Positions 1 to 6,512 of a stretch of DNA of 6,792 nt are shown piece after piece. The stretch covers positions 1-6,792 of the forward strand of contig JASHUH010000226.1 of the NCBI GenBank assembly GCA_030040115.1, in the 5' to 3' direction. Source of the DNA: Acidobacteriaceae bacterium. Lineage in GTDB: Bacteria > Acidobacteriota > Terriglobia > Terriglobales > Acidobacteriaceae. How positions within the stretch are numbered: the first letter of the stretch is position 1; each line of letters starts with the position of its first letter. Both the position numbers and the translations under genes were made by a program. The notes under the pieces are model-generated. The model was not told the origin of the DNA. It made no database searches and saw only the letters and a program-made list of their open reading frames with translations.

Positions 1-563
1 AGCTCGAAGCCGCAAAACGCGTCGCCGCGTCCGTCGGCGCCGTCGAACACCGCATTGCTTCCATCGATCTGCGCGTCTTCGGCGGCTCCGCGCTCACTGC
101 CGATCTCCCCGTGCCCAAGGGCCGCGACCTTTCCGCAATGGCCCACGGCATTCCCATCACCTATGTCCCCGCGCGCAACACCATCTTTCTCTCCTTCGCG
201 CTCGCTTGGACCGAGGTGCTCGGGGCCAACGACATCTTCCTAGGCGTCAACGCGCTCGACTACTCTGGCTACCCCGATTGCCGACCCGAGTTCATCGCCG
301 CCTTCGAAACCATGGCCAACCTAGCCACCAAGGCCGGCGTGGAAGGCCGCCAGCGGCTCACCATCCACACCCCTCTCATCGCCATGACCAAAGCGCAGAT
401 CATCGCCAGGGGCCTCTCCCTGGGCGTCGATTACGGCCTCACCAGCAGTTGCTACGATCCTTCGCCCACCGGCGAGCCCTGCGGCCAATGCGACTCCTGT
501 CTCCTTCGCCAGAAAGGCTTTCGCGAAAACGGCCTCGAAGATCCGCTTCGCACTGGCTCTTGA
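1..563 (+). CDS. queC: 7-cyano-7-deazaguanine (preQ0) synthase QueC, 5'-truncated by window edge
   Basis: QueC is a cytoplasmic ATP-dependent enzyme that converts 7-carboxy-7-deazaguanine and ammonia to preQ0, the precursor of queuosine in tRNA and of other 7-deazaguanines. The reading frame is open from base 3 and ends with TGA at 561-563, giving 186 visible residues; the family is usually about 220-240, so roughly 40-45 N-terminal residues, including the SGGxDS ATP-binding loop, lie upstream of the window. Visible family signatures are [10 protein letters not shown] (about 162-191), the [12 protein letters not shown] block (about 258-293) and the C-terminal zinc-binding cysteines at codons 450, 480, 489 and 498 (C-x9-C-x2-C-x2-C), which match the four-Cys pattern of known QueC proteins. 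No frameshift or stop breaks the visible part. Other que genes may lie upstream but cannot be seen. Confidence 0.95.
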   Translation, partial: LEAAKRVAASVGAVEHRIASIDLRVFGGSALTADLPVPKGRDLSAMAHGIPITYVPARNTIFLSFALAWTEVLGANDIFLGVNALDYSGYPDCRPEFIAAFETMANLATKAGVEGRQRLTIHTPLIAMTKAQIIARGLSLGVDYGLTSSCYDPSPTGEPCGQCDSCLLRQKGFRENGLEDPLRTGS

Positions 564-593
564 AGGTGCTCCACCTTCCGTTGTTCCCTTTTT
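562..593 (+). terminator. Candidate intrinsic terminator of queC
   Basis: A perfect 7-bp stem, GAAGGTG (562-568) with CACCTTC (572-578), encloses a 3-nt loop CTC. It is followed after about ten bases by a run of five T (589-593) in a T-rich stretch. The stem starts inside the queC stop codon. The T tract is set back and interrupted by C, so the terminator may be weak. Confidence 0.45.
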
Positions 594-600
594 CCTTTGT

Positions 601-683
601 TCTCATGCTCCCTTGCTCCCTGTTCCCTGATACCTCGTTCCCTGATCTCTGATCCCTGATTTCTTCGCTCCCTCGTTCCCCGA
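601..683. repeat. 7-bp-period pyrimidine-rich degenerate tandem repeat
   Basis: On the + strand this stretch is built from diverged copies of TCCCTGA and near variants such as TCCCTGT, TCTCTGA and TCCCTCG, repeating about every 7-8 bases. The clearest copies lie at about 638-660. The opposite strand is therefore strongly purine-rich, with recurring TCAGGGA. It lies between queC and the CPBP gene and codes for nothing recognisable. A shorter tract of the same type appears in reverse orientation at 4690-4720. It looks like a dispersed low-complexity repeat of the host genome. Confidence 0.6.
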
Positions 684-800
684 TAAAGCACTTCTCCTTC
701 TGTTGTGTACCGAAGCCGGAAACTCAAGTGGGAGATTCCTCAAAGAATCGCCACCTGCGATTGAAATTGCAAGACCCACCTGTGAAGGAGAAGTGCTCTA
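684..800. repeat. 117-bp element with terminal inverted repeats (MITE-like or structured RNA)
   Basis: Bases 687-700 (AGCACTTCTCCTTC) and 784-797 (GAAGGAGAAGTGCT) are a perfect 14-bp inverted repeat. Skipping one mismatch it extends to 684-700 against 784-800, ending in TA at both outer ends. The 83-bp centre contains a smaller hairpin, GATTC (734-738) with GAATC (745-749), flanked by GTGG (728-731) with CCAC (751-754), plus GTGGG (728-732) that could instead pair with CCCAC (775-779). There is no open reading frame. The size, inverted ends and TA at the ends fit a small non-autonomous transposon remnant of the TA-inserting type; a folded RNA leader is the alternative. Its function is unknown. 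Confidence 0.5.
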
Positions 801-821
801 GAATGCAGCAGACAGCATTCT
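800..821 (+). other. Hairpin in the leader of the CPBP protease gene
   Basis: AGAATGC (800-806) and GCATTCT (815-821) form a perfect 7-bp stem with an 8-nt loop AGCAGACA. The hairpin begins where the 117-bp inverted-repeat element ends and finishes nine bases before the ribosome binding site of the next gene. If transcribed it would sit in the 5' leader. There is no T tract, so it is not a terminator in this position. A regulatory role is only inferred. Confidence 0.35.
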
Positions 822-830
822 CTCGGGTAA

Positions 831-836
831 GAGGAG
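831..836 (+). promoter_or_regulatory. Ribosome binding site for the CPBP protease gene
   Basis: GAGGAG at 831-836 is a strong purine Shine-Dalgarno match. It leaves only one base before the TTG at 838 but four before the ATG at 841, which favours ATG 841 as the start although TTG 838 is in frame. Confidence 0.65.
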
Positions 837-840
837 CTTG

Positions 841-2031
841 ATGGAGCCGGAACCGCAGCCCCCGAACCAGGAATCTGACTCAATCCAGCAGAGCGCCGGA
901 CTCCCGGAATCCTCCGGGCCCGGCGACTTTCTCCCCCCCGGCCCGCTCGGCCCTCCCGAGCCCTACCATGGCTTGCGCTGGATGTTTGTGGGCGATCAGG
1001 GGCTGCGCGCCGGCTGGTCCGTGCTGCTCTTCAGCTTCGTCTTCATTCCGGTCCTCATCGCTGTCGGATCCATCTTTTCCCAAGCTCACTTGGTCGCCAG
1101 GAGACGCCCCACCAACCCAACGGCCGAAGTTGCCATTTTTTCCGAGCTGATCCCCTTTCTCGCCCTGCTCGCCGCCGCCGCCATTGTCGCCGTCGTCGAG
1201 CGGCGCCGCCTTCTCGATTTCAACTTGCGCGATCCGCGTCGGCCGCTGCATTTTTTCTCCGGACTCATCATCGGCTTTTTGGCCCTGTCAGCCCTCATCG
1301 GTGCGCTGGCTTGGGGCCATTGGCTGCGCCTCGGGCCGCTATCGCTTTCCGCCAGCCAACTTTTCCGCTATGCCCTCTTATGGGGTTGCGCTTTTTTGCT
1401 CGTGGGCTGCGTTGAAGAGGGAACCTTCCGTTGTTATCTGCAATACACGCTCACCCGCGGCATCAATTTCTGGTGGGCGCTGGGCGTCAACGCGGCCATC
1501 TGCCTCGACTTGGTGGTGCACGCCAAAGGCAACGGCGTTTGGGGCGACTACATCATTGCCCTTCTCGGCGTTGTTCCCTGCTACATCCTTCACCGAAAGG
1601 CTGGCGCCCGCAGCGCCTTTTGGCAAGCGGCCTGGGTCACCTCCACGCTCTTCGGCTTTCTGCATACCGGCAATGGCGGCGAAAATTGGATCGGCATTTT
1701 TGCCGCCGGAGCCATCGGCTTCGTCTTTTGTGTCAGCATCTGGGCTACCGGCTCGGCATGGTGGGCCATCGGCTGCCATGCCGGATGGGACTGGGGCGAA
1801 ACCTACTTCTACGGCACGGCCGATAGCGGGATGCTCGCGCGCGGTCATCTGTTTGCTTCTGCGCCAGCCGGCAATGTGCTCTGGAGCGGCGGAAAAGACG
1901 GCCCTGAAGGCAGCCTGCTGGTCATCGCCGTCATTCTCCTGCTGCTCGTGGTCCTCGTAACCGTCTACAGGCCAAAAAACACGGTTGCGCCGGCAGCGGC
2001 AAGCTCGCCGACGCGGCCAGACGTGCGTTGA
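841..2031 (+). CDS. CPBP (CAAX/Abi) family intramembrane glutamic-type protease
   Basis: Predicted multi-pass membrane protein of 396 residues in the CPBP family (PF02517 type), related to Rce1 CAAX proteases and bacterial Abi proteins; the physiological substrate of most bacterial members is unknown. A Pro/Gly/Ser-rich N-terminal tail (1-42) precedes hydrophobic segments near 58-80, 98-119, 138-159, 175-191, 208-225, 236-250, 283-301 and 357-376. All three family motifs are present: EExxxR as EEGTFR (E192, E193, R197), FxxxH as FGFLH (F271, H275) and a final His in GCHAGWDWG (H313, D317). The family often has 35-45 residues between motif 1 and the first catalytic His; here there are about 80, implying an extra hydrophobic segment (about 215-262). 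ATG 841 is preferred because of GAGGAG at 831-836. The gene stands alone: an elaborate repeat region lies upstream and 102 bases separate it from the acylase. Family assignment is sure; function is not. Confidence 0.88.
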   Translation: MEPEPQPPNQESDSIQQSAGLPESSGPGDFLPPGPLGPPEPYHGLRWMFVGDQGLRAGWSVLLFSFVFIPVLIAVGSIFSQAHLVARRRPTNPTAEVAIFSELIPFLALLAAAAIVAVVERRRLLDFNLRDPRRPLHFFSGLIIGFLALSALIGALAWGHWLRLGPLSLSASQLFRYALLWGCAFLLVGCVEEGTFRCYLQYTLTRGINFWWALGVNAAICLDLVVHAKGNGVWGDYIIALLGVVPCYILHRKAGARSAFWQAAWVTSTLFGFLHTGNGGENWIGIFAAGAIGFVFCVSIWATGSAWWAIGCHAGWDWGETYFYGTADSGMLARGHLFASAPAGNVLWSGGKDGPEGSLLVIAVILLLLVVLVTVYRPKNTVAPAAASSPTRPDVR

Positions 2032-2093
2032 GCAGCTTCTACGGCTCTGGCCTCGTCGGAGCAATTAAGGCCCCTGCTGCCATCGGAATCCAA

Positions 2094-2122
2094 TCAGGCC
2101 TGACTCCGCCCCGCGTTATCCT
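2094..2122 (+). promoter_or_regulatory. Possible promoter/operator region before the acylase gene
   Basis: The 102-base gap 2032-2133 contains a perfect 10-bp palindrome TCAGGCCTGA (2094-2103) and, 13 bases further on, TATCCT (2117-2122), which fits a TANNNT -10 box eleven bases before ATG 2134. No TTGACA-like -35 is seen; the palindrome occupies the place where one would be, as an operator or activator site might. Short matches like these occur by chance, so this is weak. Confidence 0.18.
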
Positions 2123-2133
2123 GATCGTGGCCG

Positions 2134-4683
2134 ATGCCGGAACCCATCCCTTTCCCCATCCGCGGAACTGCGCCGCCCGCACCCCGCCGCAAGCACTCCA
2201 CGCTGCGGATTCTGGTCGTGACGGCTGCATCCCTGCTGGGCCTCGTGGTGGGAGGCGGAATCGCGGCGGTGCTGTGGTTGCGCGCTGCGGCCATCGCGGA
2301 GCTTCCCCTCATGGATGGCTCCCTTCGCTTGCCGGGTCTTTCCGCGCCCGTCGTCGTGCGGCGTGACGCCCACGGCGTGCCCCATATTGACGCTGCCACG
2401 CAAGGTGACCTCCTCGAAGCCCAGGGCTACGTCACTGCTCGGGACCGCCTCTGGCAAATGGACCTTTACCGCCGTAACGCCGACGGCACTCTCGCCGAAA
2501 TCATGGGTCCGCCCCTCGTCGAGCACGATAAAATCCAGCGCGTTCTCCAGATTCGCATGGCCGCCCAGCGCATCTTTGCCCACCTGCCTGCCGCGGACCG
2601 CAAACGCCTCGACGACTACGCGCGCGGTGTCAACCTTTACATCGGACAATGCGAACGGTCCCACTCACTTCCTGTCGAATTCAAGCTGCTCCTGTATCGG
2701 CCGCAGCCATGGACGGGCGTTGATAGCGTGAGCGTCGGAATGATGGAAGTGCAGGAACTCGACACCCACGCCGCCAACAAGCTCACGCGGTCTTGGATCT
2801 CCGCGCGTCTCCACAACCCGCAGCTCGAGGCTGATCTTTATCCCGTCGGCTCGTGGCGCGACCATCCGCCCACTGGCGTCGATGTGGATTTAACCAAGCC
2901 GCAGCCCGTGCCGCCGCCCCTCTCCAGTTCCGCGAAAATTGACCCATGGCAAACCAGTCTTGCGGAAACCAGTCCTGAAGAAACGAGCATTGGCCGAACC
3001 ACCTCGCCACTCCTGCCCGCTCCGGGCCTCGAACCGCCCCTCGACCGCACCACCCGCCACGCCCTCGAGGCCCTGGGCATGAACCATTGCGGCGGCTGCA
3101 CCGTAGGATCCAATAACTGGGTCATCTCCGGCGCCCACACCGTCAGTGGCAAGCCCCTGCTCGCCAATGATATGCACATCGCGCTCACCGAGCCCAACAT
3201 TTGGTACATGGCCGCCTTACGTGCGCCCGGTTTTGACGCCGCCGGCGTCACCCTCCCCGGAGTTCCCTTCATCATCGCCGGCCATAATGAACACATCGCC
3301 TGGGGATTCACCGACCTCTATGCCGATGTGCAGGATCTGTACGTCGAGCAACTCGACGGCAAGGACCATTACCTCGCAATCGACGGCAATTGGAAGCCGC
3401 TCGCCGTCGATCACGAGGTCATTCACGTCCGCCTTGGCCGCGATGTCACAGTCGTGGTTCGATCCACGGACCATGGTCCGCTGGTGAATCCCATCATTCC
3501 CAAGGAAAAGCGGCCCATCGCCCTCAAGTGGACCTTGTACGATCCCTCGCTCAACGACATTCCCCTTTACGCCATGAACACCGCCGCCAACTGGACGGAG
3601 TTTTCGCAAGCCATCGCCGACTGGGAGTGGCCCACACAAAATCTTGTCTACTCCGACGATCAGGGCCACATCGCCTACCACGCCATCGGACGGGTTCCAT
3701 TGCGGCCCAATGGACTGATGGGCGTGCCCATCACCGACAACCAGCACGAGTGGTCCGGTTATATTCCCTTCAACGACATGCCCAACGCTTTCGATCCCCC
3801 CTCCGGTTTTCTGGCTACGGCCAACTCCCGCGTCACCACTCCGCAGTCGCCGTATCCGATAACACTGGAGTGGATCGATCCCTATCGCATCGACCGCATC
3901 TACCGCTTGCTCGATGGGCGCAACCAGCTCACGGCTCGAGATATGCTGGCGGTCCAGACCGACATTTACAGCGAGATCGATCAGGAGTTCGCTCAACGCT
4001 TCGCCTACGCCATCGACCACACGCCCACCGCCGAGGCACGGCTTCGCCAAGCCGCCGACCTCATGCGCGGTTGGGATGGCGAGCTCGCCATCGACTCCGC
4101 CGCCCCCTCGATCGTCGACCACGCCCGCCGAGCGCTTTGGCCGCTGATTCTCAAGCCCAAGCTCGGCAATCTCTGGACCGACTACCATTGGGGCGAGTCG
4201 CTTTTCGCCCTGGAACAGATCGTCATGAACACCGAGCTCCGCTGGCTTCCGTCCGGCTATAAAGATTGGAACGCACTCTTGACCGACGCCGTGCGTAAGG
4301 GTATGGACGCCGGCAAGGCGCCTTCCAATTTGGCCCGATGGGACTACGGCGACTGGCACGTTGTCGATGTCGAGAATCCGCTGGCCCATTTCTTGCCTTA
4401 CGTGGGCCGGATCGCCGGAACCGGTCCCCAGCCCATGAGCGGCGACACCACCACCGTCAAACAGGTCAGTCCCTTCATCGGCCCCTCGCAACGCTTCACC
4501 ATGGACTGGAGCAATATCGATGGCTCGACCGAAAATATCGTCATGGGCGAAAGCAGCGATCCTTTGAGCCCCTATTTCCGCGACCAGTGGGACGACTGGT
4601 ACAACGGCGCGACTTTTTCCCTGCCCTTCAGCCCCGCCGCGGTCGCCGCGCAAACCACACATACCCTGCGCCTCCTGCCATGA
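2134..4683 (+). CDS. Penicillin acylase family Ntn-hydrolase, membrane-anchored
   Basis: 849-residue member of the penicillin amidase family (PF01804, peptidase S45), which hydrolyses amide bonds of acylated compounds such as penicillins, cephalosporin side chains or N-acyl homoserine lactones after self-cleavage into alpha and beta chains. A basic tail (1-25) and a hydrophobic helix (about 25-49) suggest a signal anchor placing the enzyme outside the membrane. The alpha chain runs to about 250, followed by a Pro/Ser/Thr-rich spacer (about 254-312). The nucleophile is Ser326 in GSNNWV, so cleavage is expected at Gly325-Ser326. His348 in DMHI is beta-chain position 23, and Asn564 in ATANSR is beta 239, fitting the Ser1/His23/Asn~241 arrangement of active relatives. 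GDTTTVK (770-776) is another family block. CGGC (319-322) lies beside the scissile bond. ATG 2134 has no clear Shine-Dalgarno, but no better in-frame start precedes it closely. The stop overlaps the next gene by ATGA. The substrate cannot be read from sequence; quorum-signal degradation or envelope amide hydrolysis are guesses. Confidence 0.93.
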   Translation: MPEPIPFPIRGTAPPAPRRKHSTLRILVVTAASLLGLVVGGGIAAVLWLRAAAIAELPLMDGSLRLPGLSAPVVVRRDAHGVPHIDAATQGDLLEAQGYVTARDRLWQMDLYRRNADGTLAEIMGPPLVEHDKIQRVLQIRMAAQRIFAHLPAADRKRLDDYARGVNLYIGQCERSHSLPVEFKLLLYRPQPWTGVDSVSVGMMEVQELDTHAANKLTRSWISARLHNPQLEADLYPVGSWRDHPPTGVDVDLTKPQPVPPPLSSSAKIDPWQTSLAETSPEETSIGRTTSPLLPAPGLEPPLDRTTRHALEALGMNHCGGCTVGSNNWVISGAHTVSGKPLLANDMHIALTEPNIWYMAALRAPGFDAAGVTLPGVPFIIAGHNEHIAWGFTDLYADVQDLYVEQLDGKDHYLAIDGNWKPLAVDHEVIHVRLGRDVTVVVRSTDHGPLVNPIIPKEKRPIALKWTLYDPSLNDIPLYAMNTAANWTEFSQAIADWEWPTQNLVYSDDQGHIAYHAIGRVPLRPNGLMGVPITDNQHEWSGYIPFNDMPNAFDPPSGFLATANSRVTTPQSPYPITLEWIDPYRIDRIYRLLDGRNQLTARDMLAVQTDIYSEIDQEFAQRFAYAIDHTPTAEARLRQAADLMRGWDGELAIDSAAPSIVDHARRALWPLILKPKLGNLWTDYHWGESLFALEQIVMNTELRWLPSGYKDWNALLTDAVRKGMDAGKAPSNLARWDYGDWHVVDVENPLAHFLPYVGRIAGTGPQPMSGDTTTVKQVSPFIGPSQRFTMDWSNIDGSTENIVMGESSDPLSPYFRDQWDDWYNGATFSLPFSPAAVAAQTTHTLRLLP
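2951..2995 (+). repeat. 15-bp tandem repeat, three diverged copies, inside the acylase spacer
   Basis: Units at 2951-2965, 2966-2980 and 2981-2995 begin AAACCAGTC, AAACCAGTC and AAACGAGCA; a still weaker fourth copy starts at 2996. The length is a multiple of three, so it encodes a pentapeptide series centred on ETS (residues 273-291: QTSLA, ETSPE, ETSIG, RTTSP). It falls in the spacer removed or exposed during acylase maturation, where length changes are tolerable. Confidence 0.6.
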
Positions 4684-6512
4684 ACAACCAGGGGGCAGGG
4701 TTCAGGGATCAGGAATCAAGGGCGTTCCGGGTCCCCCTTTGGGGACCTCGAAATCTGCGGAGATTGCTCAGTCCCGCAATTATTCTCCTGGCCGCCTTAG
4801 TCGCCATCACTCCCCAGTTCATCCGCGGCAACTCCTGCGGCCACGACTTCGACGTCCACCTCGTCTCCTGGCTCGACGCGCACAACGCCTGGCGCCACGG
4901 CATTTTCTATCCGCGCTGGACGCCCAGCGCCAATTACGGTGCCGGCGAGCCCCGCTTCGTTTTTTACCCTCCGCTCACCTGGATGCTCGGCGCGGCCCTC
5001 GGCTTCCCCATGCCCTGGCATGTTGTGCCCATTGCGATGACCTTTCTTTGCCTTGCTGGTGCCGGCCTCGCCACGCACGCCCTCGCTCTCGAAGCCTGCA
5101 GCGACACCGTCGCCACGCTGGCCGGCTGCACCTCCATTTTCTCCGGATTTGCTCTCTTTACTGCGTACGAGCGCGCTGCGTTCCCTGAATTCACCGGCGG
5201 CGTGTGGCTTCCGCTGCTGATTCTTTTCGCGCTCCGTGAGACTCATCCCTCCGACCCGCTCCTGCGCCGCGTCTCCTCCGGTTCCACCCTAGCGCTTGCC
5301 CTCGCGCTCGCCGCCGCATGGCTCTCGAATCCGCCTTTGGGCGTCATCGCCAGCTATCTTCTTGCTGCGGTCGCACTTCTCGCGGCCTTCGTCCGCAAAT
5401 CCTGGGCTCCCGCGCTCCGCGGGGCTCTCGCTTTAGTGCTTGGTTTCGGCCTCACCGCGTTTTACTGGCTTCCCGCCGCCCTTGAGCGCCGTTGGGTCGA
5501 TATCCGCCAAGCCACCGACGACCCTGGCTACAACTTCGAAAATAGTTGGCTCTTCGCCCGTCATGCCGACCCCAACCTGGCGCCGCACGACGCCGTCTTG
5601 CGCCAGGCCTCCTGGATTGCCATTACCATGATCGCCGTCGCCATCGTCTCGCTGCTCATCGCCTGGCGCCGCGACGCACTCCCCGCGGAAAAGTTCACCG
5701 GCTCCCGCCGCTGGTGGATTCCACTCGCCGTCATTCCCTTCGCTGTCCTGTTTCTGCTTTTTCCCAGTTCCCGTCCCATCTGGCTACTGCTCCCGGAGTT
5801 TCGTTTCCTCCAATACCCCTGGCGCTGGCTCGAAGCCGTCGAGGCGCCCATGGCCATTTTCTTCGCCGCCGCGGTCTGGCCCACCGGTCGCCGCGCCCGT
5901 TCGGCGATCCTTGCCGCCTGCGCAGCAGCGTTTCTCACCGCTACCGCTTTTGCGGCAACCCACTTCTTCCAGGTCTGCGAACCCGACGACACCGTCGCCT
6001 CCACCCTCGCCGATTACCGCAACGGCGCTGGCTTTGAAGGCATGTACGAGTACGAGCCTCCCGGCGCCGACGAAACCGAAATCGCCATGGGCATGCCGGA
6101 TGCTTGTCTGGTCGACGATCCCACCACCGAACTCGGAAAAGAAGATCCCAACAGCACCAATCCTTTCTGGAGCCCCGATCAGCACACTTGCGAAGCCGCG
6201 TTCGCCTTCACCGGCGGCGCCCAAATGAATCCCGAGCATCGCACGCTTCGCGCCGCAGCGCCGCAATCCGGCTACCTCATCCTTCGTCTCCTCAGTTATC
6301 CGGCGTGGAGAATCCAGGTCAATGGGCGCGCCGTCACTTCCCTGCCCCACCGCGACGATGGCCTGATCGCTGTTCCTGTTCCCCAGGGCCGCATCGACCT
6401 CACCATCGACTGGACCACGCCCCCCGATGTCATCGCCGGCCGCTGGATCGGCGCTGTCAGCCTGCTGGCCTTCGCCGCCCTCTTTTTCTACGAGCGAAGA
6501 CGCCGTCCATAA
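4680..6512 (+). CDS. PTPS-related (PF10131-like) GT-C-type integral membrane protein
   Basis: Predicted 610-residue membrane protein resembling the '6-pyruvoyl-tetrahydropterin synthase related' membrane family, a misleading name for YfhO/GT-C-like proteins thought to be membrane glycosyltransferases. After a first helix (about 31-47) comes an outside loop with GHDFDVHL (D56, D58: an acidic pair like that in GT-C enzymes) and FYPRWTPSANYGAGEPRFVFYPPL (77-99, given here as the key stretch F-Y-P-R-W ... F-Y-P-P-L), the family hallmark. Further hydrophobic segments lie near 101-137, 142-161, 174-186, 202-216, 220-238, 245-266, 311-329, 346-362 and 388-428, with FLQYPWRWL (376-384) also typical. 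A non-membrane C-terminal beta-rich part (about 430-583, with EYEPPGAD and PAWRIQVNG) precedes a last helix (585-604) and RRRRP. ATG 4680 overlaps the acylase stop as ATGA and lacks a Shine-Dalgarno, implying translational coupling. Codons 3-25 overlap repeat and hairpin DNA, so the true start could be further downstream. Confidence 0.82.
   Translation: MNNQGAGFRDQESRAFRVPLWGPRNLRRLLSPAIILLAALVAITPQFIRGNSCGHDFDVHLVSWLDAHNAWRHGIFYPRWTPSANYGAGEPRFVFYPPLTWMLGAALGFPMPWHVVPIAMTFLCLAGAGLATHALALEACSDTVATLAGCTSIFSGFALFTAYERAAFPEFTGGVWLPLLILFALRETHPSDPLLRRVSSGSTLALALALAAAWLSNPPLGVIASYLLAAVALLAAFVRKSWAPALRGALALVLGFGLTAFYWLPAALERRWVDIRQATDDPGYNFENSWLFARHADPNLAPHDAVLRQASWIAITMIAVAIVSLLIAWRRDALPAEKFTGSRRWWIPLAVIPFAVLFLLFPSSRPIWLLLPEFRFLQYPWRWLEAVEAPMAIFFAAAVWPTGRRARSAILAACAAAFLTATAFAATHFFQVCEPDDTVASTLADYRNGAGFEGMYEYEPPGADETEIAMGMPDACLVDDPTTELGKEDPNSTNPFWSPDQHTCEAAFAFTGGAQMNPEHRTLRAAAPQSGYLILRLLSYPAWRIQVNGRAVTSLPHRDDGLIAVPVPQGRIDLTIDWTTPPDVIAGRWIGAVSLLAFAALFFYERRRRP
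4690..4720. repeat. Short 7-bp-period purine repeat at the 5' end of the PTPS-related gene
   Basis: This purine-rich stretch consists of CAGGG, TTCAGGGA, TCAGGAA and TCAAGGG units with a 7-8-base period. It matches the reverse complement of the repeat at 601-683; ATCAGGGATCA on the minus strand there closely matches TTCAGGGATCA here. It occupies codons 4-14 of the downstream gene as annotated. Confidence 0.5.
4730..4747 (+). other. GC-rich hairpin near the start of the PTPS-related gene
   Basis: GGTCCCC (4730-4736) and GGGGACC (4741-4747) form a perfect 7-bp stem with loop CTTT. No T tract follows, so it is not a standard terminator. In mRNA it would lie about 50 bases after the start codon at 4680, within codons 17-23, directly after the purine repeat. 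It may belong to the same repeat unit, or may affect translation of the coupled gene. Confidence 0.45.

Noticed and set aside
601..683. CRISPR array
   Set aside because: The repeat unit is only about 7 bases, degenerate and contiguous, with no spacers and no cas genes.
452..727. Minus-strand open frame rich in Arg/Glu across the queC end and intergenic region
   Set aside because: Its repetitive REQGARE-like translation is simply the heptad DNA repeat read in one frame. No start signal or family is visible.
761..804. Sigma70 promoter from TTGAAA (761-766) and TAGAAT (799-804)
   Set aside because: The spacing of 32 bases is far from 17 and no better-placed partner was found for either box.
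3217..4662. 481-codon open frame on the minus strand opposite the acylase gene
   Set aside because: It lies wholly against a clearly conserved acylase coding sequence. Its translation is a Gly/Val/Asp-rich shadow of GC-rich codons with no recognisable family.
4338..4679. Upstream in-frame extension of the PTPS-related gene to 4338
   Set aside because: The extension is Arg/His-rich out-of-frame reading of the acylase 3' end. ATG 4680 with ATGA overlap is the natural start, and the first family-like residues come later still.
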